DNA of 64,000 nucleotides from Xylona heveae TC161 (lineage: Eukaryota; Ascomycota; Xylonomycetes; Xylonales; Xylonaceae). The notes below the pieces were generated by a model that saw only the letters and a list, made by a program, of their open reading frames with translations, was not told the DNA's origin and made no database searches. Shown here piece by piece: positions 23,855-33,715 of the stretch (within the stretch, counting starts at the first letter, position 1; the number at the start of each line of letters is the position of its first letter). The position numbers and the translations under genes were made by a program. The stretch is from positions 124,001 through 188,000 of the forward strand of contig NW_017264202.1 of NCBI RefSeq assembly GCF_001619985.1, given 5' to 3'.

Positions 23855-25057
23855 ATGCCTCAAACTGCTCTAATCACCGGTGCGACTGGTTTACTTGGTC
23901 GCCAAGTCTTCAAGGCTTTCCAGCATGCAGGATGGATCACCATCGGAACGGGCTTCACTCGTGCGAATCCTCCGTCAATCCTAAAGGTAGACTTGGGTAA
24001 TACAGAGGAGGTTAAGAGGGCATTGGATGAAGCCAAGTATGTATATATATCTCTTTCGAAATACGCGCATATATTTTGCTTTGGAGCTTCCCGCTGACTC
24101 TATATTACAAGGCCGCAAGTCATTGTCCATTGTACGTGAGATTTCACATCCGCTTCCGATCTTCTCTTCCGAAACAAATTTTGAAATAGCTTGAACGAAT
24201 GCATTCAGATTAGTAGATCCCATACTAATTTGTCGATAGGTGCTGCCAACCGCTTCCCTGACAAGTGTGACGCGGACCCCGAAGGCACCCGAGCATTGAA
24301 CGTGGCAGCTTCACGCGCCCTCGCTGAAGCCGCTGCCTCGCGCAAAATCTTCTTAATCTATATTTCCACAGATTACGTCTTTTCCGGCAAGCCCGGTGAG
24401 GCGCCTTACCAAAATGACGCTAAGACTGGTCCCACGAACTTCTACGGCCAGACCAAGCTTGATGGCGAGGAGGCAATTCTTGAGGCAACCAAAGGCACAG
24501 GACTGGGCGTTGTTCTGCGTGTGCCTGTGCTGTATGGCTCTGCGTTTGAACCCAAGGAAAGTGCTGTGAACGTCCTTCTGGAAGCTGTCGACAAGGCGGA
24601 GGCGCATGCCTTGGCCCAAGGCAAGGGCGAGACTAGCACTAAAGCTACCAAGATGGATGATTGGGCTTTACGATTCCCAACAAACACCGAGGATGTTGCT
24701 CGTGTATGTCAGGACATTGCGAAGAAATATTCTGTTGAGACTCCCGACGCGGACCGCGCGAAGCTCCCAACTGTGCTGCAATTCTCGGCTGAAGAGCAAT
24801 TTACAAAGTACGAGATGTGCAAGCTTTTTGCAGAGATTTTGGGTCTTCCTTTGACCGAGGACGCTATGGTTGCGAACAAGGAGGGTAATGACCCCAACGC
24901 TGCTGTCCAGCGGCCGTATGATTGCCATTTGTCTACAAAGGCGTTGAAGGATCTCGGTATCCCCGTCCATGCCGTTGACTTTAAGGACTGGTGGTATGTT
25001 GTTCCTGCTGAATTTGACGAATTCTATTTTCCCTTTGCCGCCTCTATCCGGTTATGA
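23855..25057 (+). CDS. MAT2B-like SDR protein (RmlD / methionine adenosyltransferase beta family)
   Basis: Extended short-chain dehydrogenase of 339 aa, most like MAT2B, the regulatory subunit of S-adenosylmethionine synthetase, and dTDP-4-dehydrorhamnose reductases. Three exons: 23855-24036, 24112-24131 (only 20 nt) and 24240-25057. The NADP-binding motif GATGLLG is at residues 9-15. The strand motif VIVHCAANRFPDKCD spans both exon junctions around the microexon. YISTDYVFSG and the YGQTKLDGE block carry the YxxxK-like site. LRVPVLYG, DDWALRFPTNTEDVA and EEQFTKYEMC follow MAT2B in order. Introns are 24037-24111 (GTATGT) and 24132-24239 (GTACGT, branch ACTAAT). Whether it binds the catalytic MAT subunit or acts as an enzyme cannot be told. 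It borders the gene-poor island. Confidence 0.9.
24112..24131 (+). other. 20-nt internal microexon of the MAT2B-like gene
   Basis: Flanked by a consensus acceptor (TTACAAG) and donor (GTACGT). It supplies the residues PQVIVH plus partial codons and is needed to keep the conserved VIVHCAA strand in frame. Skipping it (20 nt) would shift the frame. Confidence 0.88.
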
Positions 25058-25441
25058 AATGATTGATCAGAGCCCATGCTAATTATTTTCCCAACGCCAA
25101 ACAGGAGACGCGAGCTCAAGGCCTACCGCCGATAAACCGAGACCTTGAAAATTTGGTTTTATATCTTTTATATTTGTATATATTTCCGGCCTTTCTCATG
25201 TTCATGATAGATAGAAGTGTTGAACCAGTTTGCAATGATGACATCTTTCTCGGAGTTGACCCAGTTTCTACGATCCCACCATTTTCATCGTCTTTGATCG
25301 CAATGTCGTCTCTTCACATATTCACAGACTCCCGCGCTCGGCGCTAAATTCAACTTTTACAGTGAATTCTCAACCATGTCCCGTCCTCTAATTCGTTCGC
25401 GTTCCCGGCTGCGGATTTCCCAATCCGGCAGTCTTCAAACT
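25058..25441. other. 3' flank of the MAT2B-like gene
   Basis: About 380 bp with the probable 3' UTR. No gene or clear repeat before the array that begins at about 25442. Confidence 0.45.
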
Positions 25442-26142
25442 TCGTCGGACGTCTACCGATCTTACAACTTCAGAACTGCTTCCTGGGGAGACGTGTAGAC
25501 GCGCGCTGAACGTGTATAGATGACATCACGTCTTCCCGTGCTCTAGAGCATCATTTCACATGTGAAGACTCCGAATAGGAAATCACAATTGTCGTTGGAC
25601 GTCTACCAACTCTGCAACCTCAGGAACTGCTCTCAGGGAGACGTGTCGGCGTGTCTGCTTCGTGTTGCGATGACGCCACGCATTTCAGCGTCTCTTGGAG
25701 CAAATATGCGCGTGAAAAGCTCGAATAGGAAATCGCAACTGTCGTTGGACGTCTACAACTTCAGCAACTTCAGAACTGCTTCCTGGGAAGACGTGTCGAC
25801 GCGCGCTGGACGTGATAGATGATGTCACTGCTCTTTGAACTCCTATAGCCCCGTCACTTCCTATTTCGAATTTTCAGCATTTCCGTCAGACGTCTCAAAG
25901 TTTAAGGTTATGGCAAACGGCTTCCACACTGCCTTTCCACGTGCACTGAGCGCCTTAGCCTGACATCACTAGCTCCAGGATATCTGCAGGGTCCTTTTCA
26001 GGGTCCACGCGCGCTTTTGGCGTATCGATTGCCTATACAGGCAATTCTTTTGTTTTTCGTCGGACGTCTACCACTTTTGAACTCTGACATTTCCTTCGAA
26101 TAAATAAAGGAAGACGCGTCAGATGAGAAGCAGTGACATCAC
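25442..26142 (+). repeat. Five-unit degenerate tandem array with fixed box pair
   Basis: Five diverged units. Each begins with a TCGTYGGACGTCT-like box at 25442, 25592, 25742, 25883 and 26057. Each ends with a TGACATCAC-like box at 25521, 25671, 25820, 25961 and 26134. The distance between the two boxes within a unit is 77-79 nt every time, while the spacers between units vary (about 54-87 nt). The first three units repeat at 150 nt and share ACTTCAGAACTGCTTCCTGGG-like and GACGTGT-GACGCGCGCTG-like interiors. Units 4 and 5 keep mainly the boxes. A 23-nt stretch at 25854-25876 looks like an inverted copy of 25701-25724. Function unknown: minisatellite, transposon-derived, or binding-site array. 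Confidence 0.8.
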
Positions 26143-28021
26143 AGTGTCCAAGGGCCGTGATCAAGAGTCCAGACACCCTATTTACTGCGTGGAATAGAGA
26201 GCATGGGAAGCACGTGGCGGCGTGGTGGTGTGGGGGAGGGGGGGGAGGTATTTTTGGCTACGTGTATTCTCCGTGGCTCCAGCCATTACATTCACCAATA
26301 CTCTCAAGTGGTAAAACCAAACAGAAGTACCGAATGGGGCCCAAGGAACCAGTTAATCGTCACTTTCACTTCTTGAAAAAAGTCACCATGTGCTGCATTT
26401 CCATGAGTCCTTGCTGTTTCTAATCTCAACTTCTCGAGTACTATTTTCTTTTACAGGCGATTCTTCTATACTCTTATTAAGTATTAACACTTGTTGTGGA
26501 TATGACGTGGAAGACTGTTGGGTCAGAAATCTATAATGTAAAAGGCTTGAATTCTCCAGGATCGTGTGGTCTGCCAGCTATATATGTAGGAGCTAAGCAG
26601 CCGTGTGAGAGCTGTGGTCGATGCGCAGCAATATGCCGGTTGACAAGAAAAGCCATCGGCCCTATGGTAGAGATAAAAAATAATACGGCAATAGCCCATA
26701 GGGCAAGGAAGCAACGTAGCCAGCATACAGCGTAACACTACCTGCTATATAGCTAAGCTAAAGCAACCATTATATGAAAGCAATCGTCGTTTTAGATCAG
26801 GTTGATAATTTCAGTTTGTTGTTGCTTGCACTTAGGCGCCGCCGTGATATTGCAGTGTTTATGAACGAGATTATCAATGTCCTTTTCAGATAGTGCCAGT
26901 GTATAACTTTTGGGAGAAAAATCATTGATGGGAAGGTGAGTAGAAGACAGAAGAGCCAGGATACAGCTTCATTCCTACTCAGCCTGTACTTTGACCCAAA
27001 CTCATTGAGCCATTGTAAATTTCTCCATCTTGTGATGACACCATTCTTGATGGCCATCCTGTGCCTTATCCACAGCCTCACGACATTTATTTCTTGTTCT
27101 AAACATATCAAACTAATAAATGCTATGCTCTAGAGTAATGTATCTAGAATCATTAACCATCTGGTATTCTACACCATCCTCTGATGTTGTGACATGGCTA
27201 CGGGTTGAATGGTGGTGATGCCACAAGCAGAAAGAAGATAGAAGAAGATGAAGCTGGATTGCTAAACTATGACGGAGGCTATGAATATATGTGAGCTCTC
27301 GGTCATGTAATCCTACGCTAGGTAAGCCAGCGGGGTGCCATAAGAAGGCCTTAACATCTGAGGTACAAATGCACATATGGACCATGGTACCACCTTGGAT
27401 ACCCATGGGTATCTTGCAGAGGTTTTGATTCTTTTTTTGGTACAGATGGTTTCATCACAGCCTCTGCTGGCATGGCAGGGCAGAAACAATCATCAGGGAC
27501 AGTAAAGCTAAGATTAGGGGGCAGGAGCTTGACGACGTTTCCTTGTGGGCAGACCACTTCATGTTCCCGAAATTGACCTAGCAATTTAGCTAAGGTGAGG
27601 CCGCACCGTGGTGGAACATAAGGGTCAGATAAGTAGGTGATAGGAAGCTGTATTGCAATGGAGAGCTATCGTGACGCAATATAAACATCAAGAACGATGG
27701 TCATGCGCATATACCGGCGGAGTGTCCATAATAAACCATGTAACAACCGTGGTCGATGTAAAGCACCCAGCTTACTATAGTTTTTCCATATTGGTCCAGC
27801 TTTTGTAAATAATCTTGTTACTTAACATGCAGTCACGCTGCATGGTAGTGGCATAGCTTCTGGTCAGTCCTCTGTCTGTGTCTTAGGGTTATAAACCATG
27901 AAAAAAATGGAGCCCCTCGTCAGAGAGGTGAACAAGGAGCACTAGCTGTACTCACTGTAGTATATAATCCCTCGTTATTTTTTCGGCTCTTAGGAATGCA
28001 ATTTGTCCCTCATAAAGAGAG
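26143..28021. other. Gene-free AT-rich stretch of the island
   Basis: 1.9 kb with no supportable gene. The short ORFs at 26496-26735 (+), 26797-27111 (-) and 27351-27584 (-) match nothing I know. Two segments (about 26595-26625 and 27735-27765) look like diverged copies differing mostly by transitions, which is the pattern left by repeat-induced point mutation. A G-run lies at 26233-26250, and a 7-bp inverted repeat (CATGCAG/CTGCATG) near 27827-27845. Confidence 0.45.
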
Positions 28022-28440
28022 ATCTCATTGAAAATGCCACATAATATTGTAAAAAGCAGCAGCCTGTAAGGCAGCTAAGACTTTCTGAACATGCTTCCGG
28101 TGTGTCTCTAGGTCATAGCTGTAAACAAGGATGTCATCCAGATAAGCCGTGCAGAATACATCAAGGTACTCTCTCAGAATGCCATCTATGAAATGTTGAA
28201 AGGAAGCTGGCGCGCCACACAGACCAAAGGGCATAACTAGCGATTCGAATAATCCATAGCAGGTCCGGAATGCTGTCTTCCGTTCTCACCTTCAGCCATT
28301 CTGAGCTGGTCGTAGGCAGCAATGATGTCGAGATTGGTGTATTACCGCGCCTTGCTCAGGCGGGTCTAAGGTGTCCCGGATTAGCGGCAGGGGATATTTG
28401 TCCCTAGGCGTTTTGGCTTCTGTCAGTTCTCTCCCAGTGT
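28022..28440 (-). mobile_element. Ty3/gypsy reverse-transcriptase fossil
   Basis: A remnant of the pol region of a Ty3/gypsy LTR retrotransposon. The reverse-transcriptase palm motifs [16 protein letters not shown] and YLDDILVYS are readable on the minus strand, and further family-like residues lie just upstream on the same strand. The element is broken, with at least several breaks. I could not recognise gag, protease, RNase H, integrase or paired LTRs around it, so the ends are approximate. The decay suggests an old insertion. Confidence 0.85.
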
Positions 28441-31400
28441 TAACAAAGTAATGTTATGCCGACCCAGAAGTGGAAGCAGAGCTGCACTGGAATCCGCGAG
28501 AAGTTTCTTCCAGTTTCTTGAGGAACCAAAAAATCTTCTAGGTTGCTCGCGGGAGCCTCTTGTGTCCCACCTCCGGGCTGGTTGCTACTCAAATGTCTCT
28601 TGGCTTAGAAGCTCTTCCGGTATCTCAGCTTGATCGATGTCAGCCTGCCTGAAGTTGAAACATAGATTCTTTTATCTCGTAAAGCATTAGTAAATTGTTT
28701 GAGTAGGATGTCCAGACTCCTGTGTATCTGCTGCCCAGGCCCCAGGATCCGGTAGTGTACATGTCAGATTTGATGGTTTGTTGATTTGTTTTACCTGCGG
28801 CCTCGAGATTGAGACAGAAACCTCTTGAGATATATTCGAACAGTTCACTTTAACTTTCCAGAGTTTTATTCAGCTCTTGTGGGCTTCTGAAGCATATTCA
28901 AGGAGCTCTAAATTTCCGTCCACCCCAAATTTGCTTCGCATAGTTCTGATGCTCGAATCTTGAATTTCTGGCAGGCGGAATGTACTGATTAGCAGAATTG
29001 ATGAGGTGGTGCTTCAGAGAAGAGGTATCAAAGATTTTCCAAGTATTTACGGGAAAGTGGATAGAGAGATTTGATCCTCAGTAATTGACAGCATATGAAC
29101 GGATGAAAGGTGTCCTGAAGGAGAGAGGAACCATTTCCAGGGACCATCTGCTCGTCTTGTTTGCGACTTTTTCTGTTGGATAAGGTTGATATAACAATGC
29201 TGGATCGGAAGATAGTCTCAGCTTGTCGATCTGGGCGTAGTTAGGATCAAGGTCCGCTTCCTCACAATTGTCACCTTGTCCAGCTAGAGACAAAAAGTTG
29301 AACCCAAGACTTTGAGCACTTTGAAGAAAGAAAGTGTCCGGCGCTGGTCGTGAGTGCATTTCCATCCAAATTGATGACTCTTGCTTCCACGCTTGAATTG
29401 AAGTTAATCAAGTTATATTTCATTAGCGCTCATAAACCTGATACATTTTACCGGTAGCTGTTTCCTTCGCCGTCTCGGAACTTGGCATCACTGCTAAGGG
29501 GTTTAGCTGTAGCGGGTATCCGGGTTCTGATCCAACCGTCACATTTTCAGCTTGCCCGTTAGATTAGACGCTCACTAATGGCTACTGACGCCCGGGAGTT
29601 AATAACATGCTTTCGGAGTGCTGCTGCCGTTAGAAAAGTGACCCTCTTGTCATCCTAAACGAGCTTAGCAACCAGTTCTAGCAATAGACGTTATTTCAAC
29701 TTACGCTGCAGCCTGAAATAATTACAGCAAGTGACGCTTATACCCTTAGTTGTTAGGTTGTACTGCTCAATTTTCAAAATAAAAAAACTTGATGTACAAA
29801 ATGCAATGGCATACGGACATTCCAACCAGCACCGATGAATTGAGTTTGCTGAGTGAAGATTATTTGACAAGTATAGCTAAGCCAACAATGGCATTTCCCG
29901 AGAATGAAGCCAAATAGGTTGATATGTTGACCATTAAGAATTATGGAATTGATAGGAAAAGAAACTTTAGGGCTTGAAGCGTTCGTATCTTGGACCATGA
30001 AAGACTGAAGTCAGCAGCACGCCGAGAGAAAGAAAAGGATAAGACTCAGGTGGGGGTTCCTTTGGCATTTATACCCGGCTCCCTCTCCCCTGCCGTATGC
30101 ATTCCCAGTGCTGGTTAGGTATGAACAGTGGATCGGTGAATCGGTGATGGTATTGCGAATTTGCTGCTGTTGCCTAGATGTTGATAGTGAAGATGAGTAA
30201 ATTTGTAAAATTATAGAGTTTGGCGTAATGGCAGTGAAGGCAATTATTCTGAGCGTAACCACGGGACAATCTTACGCGGTGATGAATTTGCATCGTTGCT
30301 GGACACTGAAGGGGGAAAAGAAAAGAGGGAAGGAGGAAGATCGATTTGGAGACCGAGATGAAGGAAATGGAGGGCCAAATTGATGCGTTGCTGAGTTATT
30401 TGAGTCCAGGGAGGAGTCTGAATGACATGTACGAGGCTTGTTGATAATTCAGATCTGGTTAAGAGTGCGACTGGGATCGGCGTATCGAGAGCATGTATCC
30501 AATATGTTCCTCTCGAGGGTATGATTTCTGCCATTACAGAATTCCAAGGCAATAAAAGCCCCAAGAAATTACAACAACGAGCGGCGCATATATAAGGAAT
30601 GAATGAAATTCTAGTAAAAGGGCGAAAATTCAAATAAATGATATTCTTCTCGAATTGGTGCTGCAATGCCCATCTGACCAACGCTTGTACCGTACCCTAT
30701 CACAGTATCCTGTCCATAAAAACGAAAACGACACGCGCGCTACACGATGCATCATTATCCATCCATGAAATAAATGATACAATGACACAACATGCACCCA
30801 TGACTTTTTGCCATCCAGCCATCCAGCCTGCCTAACTGCCCGCCTGCATGCCCAATCCTCTTAAATGCGAATGGTTAAGAGAATGTTTTAAGAAAACTCC
30901 ACCAGATGTTGAGAAGAAATGTAAGAAGTGGTAAATCGAAAAGAAGACGAAATAGAGAAAAAAGGGGGGCAAATATAAAGATGTTTAACAAGGTGAAATG
31001 AAGAAAGGAAAGTTTAAACAAATCCACAAGGCACCGTAAAGAGCCCAGCCAGCCAGCCAACCAGCCATCCGTCCACGCACCTTACCTCCCACGCCCGCTT
31101 AAAATATGGCCCGACACAGAAAATAAAATGCAACAGGTGGTCCAACATGATTTTTTTTCTCATCCGTCTTACGAACATTGCAACCCATTCATCCTTATTC
31201 CATCGCTACCCATATCCGAACAGGCCAGAGCTTTTGCCGTTTGCCGTGCGCATGAAGAATTAAAAAAGAAAAGGACGAATTTGACAATTAACACAAGTGC
31301 GTTTTGGACTCGACTCCGTTTCCGTTTCCGCTCTGCTGTAGGGTGTGGGAGATAAATAAAAATTGTACATGATAAGAGGTAAACACTTAGGAGGTTTGTC

Positions 31401-31535
31401 GACCTTAGTGGTGTTCGGCGTTCTTCCTAAGTGCACCGTTCCCATCTAGACAGCAACCAAAGAGCCCACAAGTGGGATTAGATACGAAAAATAGTCGAGA
31501 TAGCGTTTTCTGCGTTAGGACAATAGCCTCATCAC
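28441..31535. other. Gene-free stretch between the retroelement fossil and the NRP1-like gene
   Basis: 3.1 kb without a supportable gene. The part next to the fossil (to about 29500) may be decayed element sequence, but nothing in it is recognisable. The ORF at 29078-29365 (-) matches no family I know. The stretch 30600-31500 is probably the 3' flank of the minus-strand gene and contains CAGC/CAGCC-rich runs (about 31047-31070). Confidence 0.45.
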
Positions 31536-33715
31536 TTACGCGGGAGACTTGCCCGTAGTCGTCGTGCCATTGATCCGATCCCGACGGGCATCGTCGCTCA
31601 TGGTGAGACCACCGAGGCCAGTCGACAGGAAGGAGAAGGGATCTGAACCTCCATCCATCGAGTAGAAACCGCCATTGGACGCTCCCGCAGAGGCCGGACC
31701 GGGGCCAGCAGACGAGAATGCTGCCTCAGCAGCACGGCTGTCAAAGGGACCAGCAGATTGAAGACCGCCGGCGGGAGCGGCCGGAGAGTTGAACTGAGTG
31801 TTCAACGATGGGTAAGGCGCAGCGGTTGCGCCGCCAAGGGCCGAGGGTAGACCATAGGTGCTGGGCGGTCCAGCGAACTGCTGGCCGGGGAAGGCGCCAG
31901 CGCCGAAGGCATTACCGGCACCGGCAAAAGCACCAGGACCAGGTGTGCCGGCAACTGACGGAGGTCCCATGCCGTAAGCCGCGGCGGCAGCGGCAGCAGC
32001 AGCATCAATGGGAGATGGGAAAGCCGAATCAGCAACGACAGCAGCGCCAGCACGGCTGGCACCGCAGCGAAGGCAGCTGACATTCTTGGCAAAGTTGTGG
32101 TAGCCGCAACCCTCGGAGCCGCACTTCCAGTCACCAGCCCGGAAGGGAACCATGCCACCGCTGCCGCCCATGCGCGAGTGTCCCATACCATGGCCGTGGC
32201 CCATGTGATGGTGGTGATGGTGTGGCGCCATCATGGATGGCGGACCGTAGGGGAAGCTAGGGAAACCCATAGGGTCGCCGGCAGGGCCAGACGACATGGC
32301 GGGGAAGGAGCATCGGAAACAGGCAGTACGACGTTGGAAGTTGGAGAAACCGCACGAAGGGCAGGTCCAGTCGCCAGGTCTCGGTCGGTTCTTGCTCGGG
32401 GGAAAGGGAGTAAGGATCTCGGCGGCACGATCGAGGACTCGGCTCGAAGAAGGGGACACCTCAATTGCCTTTTCGTTCAATGCTCGACCGTTCATGCAAA
32501 GGCTCTCGGCCGCCTACATTCAGATTCCAGATGGTTTAGTCTTTTGTTTTCAAACATGGGAGAAATTTTCATCCTCCAGGGACTCCTCTTTCTGCAGGAA
32601 AGACCTACCTCCTCGTGGGAAGAGAAAACAGCGAAACCAGTTCCGGTGGGCTTATGCTGGTCCGGAGTTCGAAGAGTCCAAAAGGCTATCGGACGACCAC
32701 CAAACTGGGTGAACCAACTCTCGAGCTCGGATTGTGTAGTATCGTGGGGAAGGCCACTCATGTGCAGGACCTTGGAACGCTCAGACAAGAACGCACGGAC
32801 GTCGGCGCGGGCATCGAGGGGACGGGTCAGCACATCCGGGTGCTCGTGGGGAGGCTGAGACTTGCGGATAAGACCACGCAAAACTCTAGCTAGAGTGACG
32901 GCCTCCTCCATGGCACGACGAGGCGAAGCCGGCGCCAGCGCCTGCAGGTGGAAGGGCAGGTTGTGCTTGATCGGAGCAGAAGATTGGACGGGCTCCACCT
33001 CCAAAGCAGCGCAAATGTTTGCCAGCGAGCTGGGGCCGAAGGGGAGAGATTCGGGGTGGTGCTGCTGCCAGCGCTGGTACTCAGGCCGCAGGTCGAATGT
33101 CCGAGAGTGCTGGAGGTACGGAGGGAGGACAACGGCCTTGTCACGAGCCTCACGGGGGAGCTGCACTCTAAGATCCCAGGAATCGAGGGTTACGAAGGCA
33201 AACTCGAGATTGTTGGAGAGGAGATGCTCGTTGGCGAAGGCGTCAAAGCGGTTAACAGCGTCGCGGAAAGTCGCGGCTTGGCGGACGTGCTCCCATGTTA
33301 GGGTAGTAAGGCTCGCTGCGAAAGGCGCGCAGAAATGTCAGCTTCAAGCTCAGGTCGACCTTAGATGAATCCCGAGGACCTCGACAAAGACCACTGGGCT
33401 AGTATATGCAAAACGTTCGTCAAAGAGTCTAACTTACTGCAGAGAGGCGTAATAGGAGTGTTCACCGGCTTGACGAGCACGCTCTCGCGGTGAAGCTATA
33501 GGAAATTAATGGTCAGTCCAATGGCATCTATTTAATGCCTAAAAGAGCCGCATGCTAACCTCTTCGCAGCTTTTAGCATCGAGCAGGATCCAGCCAAGCT
33601 CAATGACCTCAGCAGAGTCCTTTGTGACATAAACGCCATGCTCATCGCATGTCGTGGCCACGTGAATGACCACGTAGCGGTCGAGGTTAGGCTGAGGAAC
33701 CTGCGCGGTAGCCAT
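31536..33715 (-). CDS. NRP1: Nrp1-like RNA-binding protein: degenerate ERI1-type exonuclease + RRM + two RanBP2 zinc fingers
   Basis: 632 aa, four exons: 33560-33715, 33438-33495, 32609-33315 and 31536-32513. Residues 1 to about 240 resemble an ERI1-type DEDDh exonuclease (VVIHVATTCDE, EVIELGWILLDAKS, PLCTSLTTLTWEHV, FVTLDSWDLRVQLPREA). The first catalytic DxE is replaced by HVA, so it should be inactive. An RRM follows at about 250-335 (KVLHMSGLP, GTGFAVFSSHEEA). Two RanBP2 fingers follow (C358/C361/C372/C375 and C438/C443/C454/C457), separated by a His/Met/Gly-rich loop with six consecutive His. The C-terminus is A/G/P-rich. Yeast Nrp1 is a stress-granule RNA-binding protein, so a cytoplasmic mRNP role is inferred. 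The stop codon overlaps a GTAAGT, so an extra 3' exon cannot be excluded. An in-frame ATG nine codons upstream is less likely as the start. Confidence 0.85.

Noticed and set aside
25562-25822. 86-codon ORF with an internal ~50-residue repeat
   Set aside because: The protein repeat is explained by the 150-nt DNA period of the array, and the first unit is closed by a stop. It is not evidence for a gene.
26496-26735. Cys-rich 79-codon ORF (ESCGRCAAIC) resembling a zinc cluster
   Set aside because: Spacing does not fit Zn2Cys6 or other classes, and it lies in sequence with signs of repeat decay.
27351-27584. 77-codon ORF on the - strand in the island
   Set aside because: No family recognised. 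It may be decayed repeat sequence, and there is not enough to call it.
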